Source: Lysobacterales bacterium (GTDB taxonomy: Bacteria > Pseudomonadota > Gammaproteobacteria > Xanthomonadales > BPKI01). From it: a DNA stretch of 64,000 nucleotides. The notes below the pieces were generated by a model that worked only from the letters and a program-made list of their open reading frames with translations, was not told where the DNA came from and made no database searches. Position 1 is the first letter of the stretch. Each line of letters begins with the position of its first letter. A program made the position numbers and the translations under genes. This document shows, piece after piece, positions 37,600-45,798 of the stretch. The stretch spans positions 186,001 through 250,000 of the forward strand of contig BPKI01000001.1 in NCBI GenBank assembly GCA_026005055.1. The letters run 5' to 3'.

Positions 37600-38636
37600 G
37601 GGGGCTCGCTTGCAATACCAAGGGCGCGCAAGCGGGCGATGGCCTGCTCGTGGCGAGCGCGAAGCGCCGCGCGCGTCGGCGGAATGAGGGCCTCGCCTGC
37701 GAGGAAACCATCCGGTGCCTCGATCTCGAGCTGGTAGCTCGTCCGGAACAAGGCCAAGCGCTGGCGGGCGAGCAGGTTGGCCATGCCCGGGCGCTGGCGG
37801 GCGCGGCGAAGCGCGGCGAGATCGATCGCGGCGTGCGCCACCATGCTCGGGCCGAAGCCCGCCTCGGCCAACACGCGGCCTTCGTAGTCGAGGATCTTGC
37901 TCATGCCATCGGCCGAGGCGGCAGGGAGCGCCGTGCCGTGGACGCCGGCCGTGTTGGCGGAAATCAGATAGGCCATGTTCTCGATCGCCCGCGCTCGCCG
38001 CGCGATCTCCTTGGGCGTGAGCGATGGACTTCCCGCTTCGCTCGTCGGATGGAGCAGGATTTCGGCGCCGCGCAGCGCGAGCGCTCGCGCGATCTCGGGG
38101 TAGAGGATCTCCTCGCTCGCGATGCAGCCGAGCCGCCCGAGCGGCGTCTCGGCGACCGGGAAAAGCGCACTCTCGCCGTAGTGCGCGAGAAAGCGGGAGA
38201 GCAAGTCGAATGGGGTTGGGGCGTAGAGGGAGATCAGCCGCCGGTAGAGCAGAACGGTTTTTCCCTCATCGGAGAACACCCGGCAGCACTGGAAGTAAAA
38301 GCCCGGAAAGGCATGATCGCGCTCGTAGGCGTTGAGGCAGAGATAAACCCCCGTCTTGCGCGCGCACTCGCTGATTGAGGCGATTTCCTCGCCCTCCGGA
38401 TCGAGGGCCGCAAGCTCGAGCCACTCCTCGCACTCCTCACCCATCGGAAAGCCGGTGAGCGCGTACTCCGGCAGCACCACGAGGCGAAGATCCCCACCGA
38501 TGAAGCGCTTGGCGGCGGCGATTTCATCGCCGATGCGAGCAATCGCCTGGCGGATGCGCGCTGGCGCCTGCTCTTGGCTCAGACCATTGATCGCGTAGCA
38601 GGGCGTTTGCAGCGCCAGCGCCCGATAAACGCTCAC
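37596..38636 (-). CDS. Carbon-nitrogen hydrolase (nitrilase superfamily)
   Basis: LRLVVLPEYALTGFPMGEE (Glu), LGRLGCIASEEILYPEIARALALRGAEILLHPTSE (Cys). GTG start at VSVYRALALQTPCYAINGL. Confidence 0.88.
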   Translation of the reverse strand: MSVYRALALQTPCYAINGLSQEQAPARIRQAIARIGDEIAAAKRFIGGDLRLVVLPEYALTGFPMGEECEEWLELAALDPEGEEIASISECARKTGVYLCLNAYERDHAFPGFYFQCCRVFSDEGKTVLLYRRLISLYAPTPFDLLSRFLAHYGESALFPVAETPLGRLGCIASEEILYPEIARALALRGAEILLHPTSEAGSPSLTPKEIARRARAIENMAYLISANTAGVHGTALPAASADGMSKILDYEGRVLAEAGFGPSMVAHAAIDLAALRRARQRPGMANLLARQRLALFRTSYQLEIEAPDGFLAGEALIPPTRAALRARHEQAIARLRALGIASEPP

Positions 38637-38956
38637 CGCTTCGCCTCCGTCGCGGGGGCGGCCTCTTGCGTGCGCCCCTCGATCAGGATCACCCGAAAGC
38701 GACCGGTACCTTCCCTCAGCTTGCGGATCTCGGCGTAGCGCTCGCTGTGCCAGAAGCGCCTGGCCGCCTCGAGGCTCGGCCAGCGCGAGATGACGAAGCG
38801 TTGCTTGCCGAACTCGCCCTCGAGCGGCTCGTGCACCCCGCCGAGTACCAGGTATTCGCCTCCGAACTCCGTCACGAGCGGGGCCACCGCCTGCGCGTAC
38901 TCGGCAAAGCGCTCGCGGTCGTGGATTTCGGCCTCGATGATCATGTAGGCATCCAT
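38633..38956 (-). CDS. DUF1330-family protein
   Basis: MDAYMIIEAEIHDRERFAEYAQAVAPLVTEFGGEYLVLGGVHEPLEGEFGKQRFVISRWPSLEAARRFWHSERYAEIRKLREG. Confidence 0.92.
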   Translation of the reverse strand: MDAYMIIEAEIHDRERFAEYAQAVAPLVTEFGGEYLVLGGVHEPLEGEFGKQRFVISRWPSLEAARRFWHSERYAEIRKLREGTGRFRVILIEGRTQEAAPATEAKR

Positions 38957-38965
38957 CGCGCACCC

Positions 38966-39760
38966 TCAGGAAGGCCAGTTCGCCTCGCGTCTTTCGAGAA
39001 ACGCCGCAACGCCCTCGCGGAACTCCTCGCTGGCGAAGCTCGCATAGAACTCCCCCCACAGCGGTTCGGCGGCGCGCGCCACCGAATCGACCAGGCAGGC
39101 GAGGCTTCTTCGCATCCCCGCGAGCGCCTTCGGCGCCATGGAGAGCCAGCGGCGCGCGATCTCGAAGGCGCGCGGCAAGAGCCGCTCCGGCGGCAAGAGC
39201 TCATCCACCAACTTGATCCTGAGTGCCTCCTCCGCGCCGATGCTCTCCCCGCCGATGAGCAACCGCCGGGTGGCGGCCAGCCCGATCGAAGCCACCAGGC
39301 GCGCGCAATCCCGGGGGCTATAGCGCAGCCCGAGGCGCGCCGGCGTCAACCCGAAACGGGCGCTGTGGCTAGCCAGACGCACGTCGCAGCAAAGCGCCAA
39401 GCCGACCCCGCCGCCGAAGCAGGGTCCATCGATCGCCGCCACCACCGGCAGCGAGAAGCTCTCGAGCTTGCGCTGGACTTCCTGCACCCGCCGCGCCGCT
39501 GCCTCGAGCGCCGGCGGCGAGCTGCGGAGCGCCGCGAGCTCCTCCAGATCGGCCCCCGCGCTGAAACACGCCCCCGCACCGGTCAGGACGAGCGCCCGCA
39601 GCCCATGCTCGAGCGCCAGACCGAGCGCCTCGTCCAAAGCCTGCCAATGCCGATCCGCCAGCGCATTCCGGCGCGCCTCGCGCACGATGCTCAGACAGCC
39701 GATTGCCCCCTCCTGATCGAGCCTCAGCTCGCCGTCCGCCAAGCTCGCGATTGTCCGCAT
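38966..39760 (-). CDS. Enoyl-CoA hydratase/isomerase family protein
   Basis: ALVLTGAGACFSAGADLEELAAL, LPVVAAIDGPCFGGGVGLALCCDVRLASHSARFGLTPARLGL. Confidence 0.94.
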   Translation of the reverse strand: MRTIASLADGELRLDQEGAIGCLSIVREARRNALADRHWQALDEALGLALEHGLRALVLTGAGACFSAGADLEELAALRSSPPALEAAARRVQEVQRKLESFSLPVVAAIDGPCFGGGVGLALCCDVRLASHSARFGLTPARLGLRYSPRDCARLVASIGLAATRRLLIGGESIGAEEALRIKLVDELLPPERLLPRAFEIARRWLSMAPKALAGMRRSLACLVDSVARAAEPLWGEFYASFASEEFREGVAAFLERREANWPS

Positions 39761-39777
39761 CGCCCGCCTCCCGTATG

Positions 39778-39799
39778 CTTGTCATCAAGCTATAACAAG
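39778..39799. promoter_or_regulatory. 22-bp imperfect palindrome CTTGTcATcaagctATaACAAG, putative operator of GntR 39819-40583
   Basis: Lies in the 58-bp gap between divergent ECH (-) and GntR (+); arms CTTGTnAT/ATnACAAG. Confidence 0.6.
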
Positions 39800-39818
39800 T
39801 TTCCTCGCTAAGGAAGGT

Positions 39819-40583
39819 ATGCCCGAAGCCGCTTTGCAACGCCTCGCCGCTCTCCTCCGCCCGCAGGCGCCGATTCCCCTCTATCACCAGGTCGCGAGCC
39901 TGCTCCGTCAGGGTATCGAAGCCGGTGAATGGGGCGAGGGCGAGCCTCTGCCGAGCGAGCACGAGCTCGCCGAGGCTTTCGGCGTTTCCCGGATCACCAC
40001 CAAGCGCGCGCTCGATGAACTCAAGGCGGCGGGGTTGGTGCACCGCCAGCGCGGCAAAGGCAGCTTCGTGGCCAAGGCCCCGCGCGAGCATCCGCTCACT
40101 GCCCCGCTCGGCGAGCTGATGGCAGGGCTCGAGGTGATCGCCCGCGACACCGAGGTCGAGGTGATCGCTTTCGAGCGCAGCGAGCCGCCGCTCCGCCTCG
40201 CCGAGCTTTTCGCCCACCATCGCGGGCCGCTGGTGCGCGCGGTGAGGCTGCGGCGCAAGGAGGGCAAGCCGTTCGCGCACTACCTGAGCTACACCGCGAT
40301 CGCCGACCGCCGCTTCGATCGCCGCGCCCTCGCCCGCAAGCCGCGCATCGCCCTCTTCCGCGAGCTCGGAATCGTGATCCGCCGGGTCGATCAATTCCTG
40401 AGCGCAGCGGCCGCCGAGGGCGAGGTCGCCGCCCGGTTGGAACTCGACCCCGGTGCGCCGGTGCTCACCCTGGAGCGGATCAGCTACGCCGAGAACGGGC
40501 AAGCCTTCGACTGGCTGTTCGCGAGCTACCGACCCGATCGCTTCCGCTACCACATGGTGCTCGCGGGGGATGCTTCGTCATGA
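39819..40583 (+). CDS. GntR family regulator with UTRA domain (regulator A)
   Basis: IPLYHQVASLLRQGIEAGEWGEGEPLPSEHELAEAFGVSRITTKRALDELKAAGLVHRQRGKGSFV wHTH; UTRA-like C-terminus LELDPGAPVLTLERISYAENGQAFDWLFASYRPDRFRYHM. Confidence 0.95.
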   Translation: MPEAALQRLAALLRPQAPIPLYHQVASLLRQGIEAGEWGEGEPLPSEHELAEAFGVSRITTKRALDELKAAGLVHRQRGKGSFVAKAPREHPLTAPLGELMAGLEVIARDTEVEVIAFERSEPPLRLAELFAHHRGPLVRAVRLRRKEGKPFAHYLSYTAIADRRFDRRALARKPRIALFRELGIVIRRVDQFLSAAAAEGEVAARLELDPGAPVLTLERISYAENGQAFDWLFASYRPDRFRYHMVLAGDASS

Positions 40584-41839
40584 GCCAGAGCCTCGCGCAG
40601 AAGATCATCAGCCGCGCGGCAGGGCGCCCAGAGGTCGCGGTCGGGGAGATCGTGGTCGCGCGCGTGGACCTGGCGATGATGCACGACTCTGGCGGCCCCC
40701 GCCGGGTGTGGCCGCGCCTCAAAGAGCTTGGGGCTCGGATTTGGGATCCGGAGCGGGTGGTGTTGGTGAGCGATCATTTCGTGCCGGCGGTGGATGCAGA
40801 AAGCGCCGAGATCCTCGCCCTCACCCGCCGCTTTGCCGCCGAGTTCGGCATTCGCCGCTTCCACGATATGCAGGGCATCTGCCACGTCGTGCTTCAGGAG
40901 TACGGGCATCTTAGGCCGGGCATGTTCGCGGTGGGGGGCGATTCGCACAGCCCCTCCGGCGGCGCCGTGGGCGCCTTCATGATCGGCATCGGCGCCACCG
41001 ACATGCTCGCGGTGCTCATCACCGGCGAAACCTGGCTTCGGGTGCCGGAGACCTGGCAGGTGCTGCTCGATGCCCCGCTGCCTCAGGGGGTGTGCGCCAA
41101 GGACGTGATGCTCAAGCTCCTGGCCGATCTCGGCATGGCCAACGAGTACGTGGTCTTCGAGTACCAGGGCCCGGGGGTTGCCGCCATGCCGATGGAAGAG
41201 CGTTTCGTGCTCTGCAACATGAGCGCGGAGCTTGGCGGCAAGACCGGCATCGTACCGCCCGATGAGACCACGCTCGCAGCGCTCGCCGCGAACGGTGTCG
41301 AGGTCGATGCAGCATGGCTTTCCCTGCGCAGCGATCCGGAGGCGGTCAGCCGGCAGATCGTGGTTCAGGCAGGGGCGCTCGCGCCGCTCGTGGCCAAGCC
41401 GCATAGCCCCGCCCAGGCCGAGCCGGTGGAGCGATGCGCCGGGGAACGGATCGATCAGGCCTACATCGGTGCCTGCACCGGCGCCAAGCTCTCCGATTTG
41501 CGCATGGCGGCCGCCGTCCTGCGCGGCCGGCGAGTGGCGCCAGGCACCCGCCTTCTCGTGGCACCGGCCTCGCAACGAACCTGGCAGGCCGCCGCGGCCG
41601 ATGGCACGTTGCGTATCCTCAGCGAAGCGGGGGCGATCCTTTTGCCCTCCGGCTGCGGCGCCTGCGCTGGACTGGGCGCGGGCCTGCTCGCCGCAGGCGA
41701 GACCTGCATCGCGAGCACCGCCCGCAACTTCAAGGGCCGCATGGGTAGCCCCGAGGCGAGCGTGTTTCTCGGCTCCCCTTACACCGTGGCCGCCTCGGCG
41801 ATCGCCGGGCGGATCGCCGACCCCAGGGAGTTCCTCTGA
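40580..41839 (+). CDS. 3-isopropylmalate dehydratase-type large subunit (LeuC/aconitase-like, 4Fe-4S)
   Basis: AQKIISRAAGRPEVAVGEIVVARVDLAMMHD, FAVGGDSHSPSGGAVGAFMIGIGATDM, YIGACTGAKLSDL, GCGACAGLGAGLL, STARNFKGRMGSPEASVFLGSPYTVAASAIAG. Confidence 0.94.
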   Translation: MSQSLAQKIISRAAGRPEVAVGEIVVARVDLAMMHDSGGPRRVWPRLKELGARIWDPERVVLVSDHFVPAVDAESAEILALTRRFAAEFGIRRFHDMQGICHVVLQEYGHLRPGMFAVGGDSHSPSGGAVGAFMIGIGATDMLAVLITGETWLRVPETWQVLLDAPLPQGVCAKDVMLKLLADLGMANEYVVFEYQGPGVAAMPMEERFVLCNMSAELGGKTGIVPPDETTLAALAANGVEVDAAWLSLRSDPEAVSRQIVVQAGALAPLVAKPHSPAQAEPVERCAGERIDQAYIGACTGAKLSDLRMAAAVLRGRRVAPGTRLLVAPASQRTWQAAAADGTLRILSEAGAILLPSGCGACAGLGAGLLAAGETCIASTARNFKGRMGSPEASVFLGSPYTVAASAIAGRIADPREFL

Positions 41840-42348
41840 TGCGGATCGTGGGACGGGCCTTCGTCTTCGGCGACTTCATCGACACCGACGTGCTCGCGCC
41901 GGGGCCTTATCTGCGCAAGCCCCTGCCCGAGCTCGCCGCCCATTGCCTGGAGGCGCTCGATCCCGGCTTCGCGCGCGCGGTTCGACCGGGCGATGTGGTC
42001 GTGGGAGGGATCGGCTTCGGCATCGGGTCCTCGCGCGAGCAGGCGGTGCAGGCGCTCCTCCACCTCGGGGTGGGCTGCGTGCTGGCCCGCGGCTTCGCCC
42101 GCATCTTCTTCCGCAACGCCATCAACCTGGGACTGCCGGTGCTCTGCTGCCCGGACATCGAGGTGCAAGCAGGCAGCGAACTTGACATCCTGCCCGCGGA
42201 AGGCCGGGTGCTCGATCGCTCGAGCGGGCGGGTCTTTCAGGCGCAGGCGCTCCCGCCGCGGCTGATGGAGATTCTTGCCGCGGGCGGCCTCGTGCCCTGG
42301 CTGCAAGCGCGGCGATCAGAGCCGAGGGCGCCGGCGAGAAACGGCTGA
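41839..42348 (+). CDS. 3-isopropylmalate dehydratase-type small subunit (LeuD-like)
   Basis: GRAFVFGDFIDTDVLAPGPYL, GDVVVGGIGFGIGSSREQAVQALLHLGVGCVLARGFARIFFRNAINLGLPVL. Confidence 0.94.
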   Translation: MRIVGRAFVFGDFIDTDVLAPGPYLRKPLPELAAHCLEALDPGFARAVRPGDVVVGGIGFGIGSSREQAVQALLHLGVGCVLARGFARIFFRNAINLGLPVLCCPDIEVQAGSELDILPAEGRVLDRSSGRVFQAQALPPRLMEILAAGGLVPWLQARRSEPRAPARNG

Positions 42349-42448
42349 AAAAGGCCGACCGGCGAATCCCGTTCGGATCGAAACCTGCGTTTATTCTTAT
42401 ACGCTCAACTTATAGACCCTGACGAGACCCCTCCGAGCACCCTCTCGC

Positions 42449-43666
42449 ATGAACGAGCTCGCTTACAGCCTGATCCTGTTCGTGCTCGCGCTCGGCATGG
42501 CGGTCACGCTGCTCGGCGCCCGGCAAAGCCCGCTCGTACCCTTCGGCCTGGCCATGCCGCAATGGGCGGCGGCGGTGGCCGTCACCCCCCTCGGGCTGGT
42601 CTTGATGACCCTCGGCCGCACGCTGAATGAGCCTTGGTTCCTGCTCCTCGGCAAGGGCACGATCGCGGCGGGTTATGCCCTTTTCGTCGGCGCGCTCATC
42701 CGTGCGGTCGGGATGCGCTGTAGCCGGCGGCTACGCCTGCTCGTCTTCTCGCCGGCGCTCGTCGTGCTGCTCGCCTCGGCGACTTACCTCGTGATCGAGC
42801 CCGATCAACCTTTGCGCACAGGTCTCTTATCCCTGGTGCTTTGCGGCTACTCCTTCGCCGCGGCTGCGCTCGCCCTCTCCGACCTGCATCGGGGCTCGCG
42901 CTTCACCCTCATGATGCTCGCCGGCGGCTTCGGCCTGGCCGGTCTCGTGCAACTCATCCGCGGCATCTGGCTCGCTGGAGACCCCGCGAGCTACGTCACT
43001 TACCCGCTGCTCGAGCGCGCTCTGCTCTCCATCGGTGTGCTGGCGCCGCTCGGTACCACCGTCGCTTTCGCCTTGACCGCAAGCAACCGCCTCCAAGCCG
43101 AGTTCGCCCACCTCGCCCATCGCGACGAGCTCACGGGTCTGCCCAACCGCCGCGCCTTCCTCCGTCAGGCGCAGCGTTTGTTCTCGGCTGCTCGCCCTCA
43201 TCGGCTGGCGGCGCTGGTCATCGACATCGACCATTTCAAGCAAGTCAACGATCGCTTGGGTCACCCGGAAGGCGATCGCATCCTCGCCCGAGTCGCCGGC
43301 ACCCTCGCCTCCTGCATCGATCCCGGCGATCTGCTCGCCCGGGTCGGCGGCGAGGAGTTCTACTGCCTGTTGCCCGGGGCCGACCTGCGCGAGGCGGAAC
43401 GGGTCGCCGAGGCGATGCGGCAGAAGTGCGAGGCGACCTTCGCCGAGGAGAAGCGGTCCGAAGCGCGGGTCACGGTGTCGGTCGGCGCCGCCGTCTACCG
43501 CGACTTCGACGAACACCTCAACGCCCTCATCGAACGCGCCGATCGCGCCCTGCTCGCCGCCAAGGCGCTCGGGCGCAACCGCGTGGTGACCGACGCCCAG
43601 CCGCTGCGCACCACGGCGGTACCCGGCAAGATCGTCGACCTCAGGCAGTCTTCCCGACCCTCCTGA
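42449..43666 (+). CDS. Membrane-anchored GGDEF diguanylate cyclase
   Basis: TM-rich N-terminus; DELTGLPNRRAFL, VIDIDHFKQVNDRLGHPEGD, LARVGGEEFYCLLPG (intact GGEEF). Confidence 0.94.
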   Translation: MNELAYSLILFVLALGMAVTLLGARQSPLVPFGLAMPQWAAAVAVTPLGLVLMTLGRTLNEPWFLLLGKGTIAAGYALFVGALIRAVGMRCSRRLRLLVFSPALVVLLASATYLVIEPDQPLRTGLLSLVLCGYSFAAAALALSDLHRGSRFTLMMLAGGFGLAGLVQLIRGIWLAGDPASYVTYPLLERALLSIGVLAPLGTTVAFALTASNRLQAEFAHLAHRDELTGLPNRRAFLRQAQRLFSAARPHRLAALVIDIDHFKQVNDRLGHPEGDRILARVAGTLASCIDPGDLLARVGGEEFYCLLPGADLREAERVAEAMRQKCEATFAEEKRSEARVTVSVGAAVYRDFDEHLNALIERADRALLAAKALGRNRVVTDAQPLRTTAVPGKIVDLRQSSRPS

Positions 43667-43669
43667 TCC

Positions 43670-44398
43670 TCAACGGCTGAGCACCGTGCGGTAGCTGAAG
43701 CGTCCGGCCGGGTGGCTGCTTTCGGCATGGGCGAGCAGCCTCTCGCCTTGGCCGAAGTAGCGCCGGGTGAAGCGAAGGGCCGGGCTTCCTGGCTCCACGC
43801 CGAGGGCCTGCGCGCGATCAGAGCTCAGCGATTCCGCCTCGATGAGCTGCTCCACGCGCACGAGGTGGCGCAGGTTGAGCAAGTCCATGAGGGCGTAGAT
43901 CGCATCCGTCGGATCGAGCAGTCGGTCGCCGAGCCGACCGCGCGGCCGCGGGATCCAAACCTCGGTGTAGGCGATCGGCAAGCCGCCATCGCGCGGCCGG
44001 CGCAGACCGCGCAGTCGGATCAACACGCTGCCCGACTCCACCCCCACACGGCCGGCAAGCAGCGGATCCGCCGATTCAAGGACGGTATCGATGAGCTCGA
44101 GCCGAGTAGCCGCGCCGTATTGGAGCAGATCGTCGATGCTCTGGACCGTCTGCCGATACTGAACCGGCGAATGCCGCGCGATCACCCGCGTGCCGGCTCC
44201 CCGCCGGCGCTCGATCAGGCCCATCTGTTCGAGCAGCCTCAGCCCCTCGCGAGCCGTGTGCCGGCTGACGCCGAACTCCCGGCACAGTTCGAGCTCGGTG
44301 GGCAGCAGGTCTCCAACGGCGAACTCCCCGCTGCGGATGCCGGCGATCAAGCGGTCGGCGAGCCTCAGATAACGGGGCTTGCGATGCAATGCGCTCAT
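43670..44398 (-). CDS. GntR family regulator with UTRA domain (regulator B)
   Basis: YLRLADRLIAGIRSGEFAVGDLLPTELELCREFGVSRHTAREGLRLLEQMGLIERRRGAGTRVI; UTRA-like C-terminus. Start at MSALHRKPRYLRL. Confidence 0.94.
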   Translation of the reverse strand: MSALHRKPRYLRLADRLIAGIRSGEFAVGDLLPTELELCREFGVSRHTAREGLRLLEQMGLIERRRGAGTRVIARHSPVQYRQTVQSIDDLLQYGAATRLELIDTVLESADPLLAGRVGVESGSVLIRLRGLRRPRDGGLPIAYTEVWIPRPRGRLGDRLLDPTDAIYALMDLLNLRHLVRVEQLIEAESLSSDRAQALGVEPGSPALRFTRRYFGQGERLLAHAESSHPAGRFSYRTVLSR

Positions 44399-44438
44399 GC
44401 TCCATCCCGCCCTGGCCGAGTGATCCTGGCCCAGATAC

Positions 44439-44452
44439 CATGTCCGGACAAA
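44439..44452. promoter_or_regulatory. Palindromic operator CATGTCCGGACAAA (site 5)
   Basis: TGTCCGGACA core between divergent GntR regulator B (-) and MmgE/PrpD (+). Confidence 0.83.
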
Positions 44453-45798
44453 TGCTGGACACCCCGATCCCGATCCTGCTCCGTCTCGCGGAACGGCTGA
44501 GCCACCCGGCTTCCGAAGCCGCACGAGCACGCGCACGGCGCCATCTCCTGGACTGGCTCGGCTGCGCGATGGCCGGGCGCAGAGACGGTCTGTCTCTCTC
44601 GCTCGCCGCGATTGCCCCACTGCAAGCCGCCCATCACCACCCCTGTCCGGCATTCGATCGGGCCCATGCTAACGCAATTCAGGCCTTGCTCATGCACGCC
44701 GTCGAGGGCTCGGCGCTCGAATCCGACGATGTCGAGCGGCGCGCGCTGCTGCATCCCGCAGCGGTGGTGGTCCCCGCCGCCCTCGCGGCGAGCTCGCCCT
44801 CGACGCGGATGGGTGATGTCCTCGTTTCCCTCGTACGGGGTTATGAGGCGATGATCCGCATCGGCCGGGCACTCGGCGCCTCCCACTACCGTTTCTGGCA
44901 CACGAGCTCGACCGCCGGGGCCTTCGGCGCGGCGGCGGCCACCGCCTCGCTCCTCGGGCTCTCGGCAGAGGCCACCGCGCACGCCATGGCCACCGCGGGC
45001 TCGCGCACCGGCGGTCTTTGGCAGATGCGCCATGAGCCGGTGCCCACCAAGCGCCTGCATTTCGCCTGGGCCGCGCTCGAGGGCTTCCTCGCCGCGCATT
45101 GGGCAGCGCAGGGACTACGAGGCCCTTTGAGCCTGCTCGAAGGGGCTCAGGGGCTTTTCGCCGCCACCGCTCCGGGAGCCGACCCCGAGGCGGTGCTCGC
45201 CGAAGCCGCCGACTGGCTGATCTTCGAGGTCAGCTTCAAGCCTTATCCCGCCTGCCGTCACGCCCATCCGGCGATCGACGCCCTCGCTGATCTAATGCCG
45301 CTTCCGGTCGCGGCGATCGAAGGCATCCGTATCGAAACCTACCAGGCCGCCGTGGCTTTTTGCGACCGGATGCATCCGCGCGATGAAGGCGAAGCGCGGT
45401 TCAGCATCCAGCATGCGCTCGCCGCCCGGCTCCTGCTCGGCAAGCCCGCGCTTGAACACTACCGCGAGCCGTGGCTCGGCGATCCTCGACTCCGAGCCAT
45501 GCGCGAGCGGATCAGGGTGCGCGAATCCGGGGCGTTCAGCGCGCGCTTTCCCGCCCACTTCGGCGCGCGGGTCGAGGTCGAGCTCGAGGACGGCACGGTG
45601 CTTGCAGCCGAACGCCAGGATGCAAGCGGCGACCCCGAACACCCGCTCGCCGAGGCGGAACTTCAGGAGAAGGCGCTCAGCCTGATGGCCGAAGGCGGTT
45701 TGCCTCCGAGCGAGGGGCGCGCGCTGTCCGAATTTCTTCTGAAGGCGCCGGAGACGCAACCCATCGCCCCGTTGCTTACGGCCATCGCCTCGTCATGA
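44452..45798 (+). CDS. MmgE/PrpD family protein
   Basis: RRHLLDWLGCAMAGRRDG, AVEGSALESDDVERRALLHPAAVVVPAALA, YRFWHTSSTAGAFGAAAATASLLGLSAEATAHAMATAGS. Start 44452 preferred; 44440 possible. Confidence 0.93.
   Translation: MLDTPIPILLRLAERLSHPASEAARARARRHLLDWLGCAMAGRRDGLSLSLAAIAPLQAAHHHPCPAFDRAHANAIQALLMHAVEGSALESDDVERRALLHPAAVVVPAALAASSPSTRMGDVLVSLVRGYEAMIRIGRALGASHYRFWHTSSTAGAFGAAAATASLLGLSAEATAHAMATAGSRTGGLWQMRHEPVPTKRLHFAWAALEGFLAAHWAAQGLRGPLSLLEGAQGLFAATAPGADPEAVLAEAADWLIFEVSFKPYPACRHAHPAIDALADLMPLPVAAIEGIRIETYQAAVAFCDRMHPRDEGEARFSIQHALAARLLLGKPALEHYREPWLGDPRLRAMRERIRVRESGAFSARFPAHFGARVEVELEDGTVLAAERQDASGDPEHPLAEAELQEKALSLMAEGGLPPSEGRALSEFLLKAPETQPIAPLLTAIASS

Noticed and set aside
42396-42415. 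Direct repeat CTTATAcgctcaaCTTATA upstream of the GGDEF gene
   Set aside because: Short and single; may be ordinary promoter AT content. No second example to support a regulatory role.
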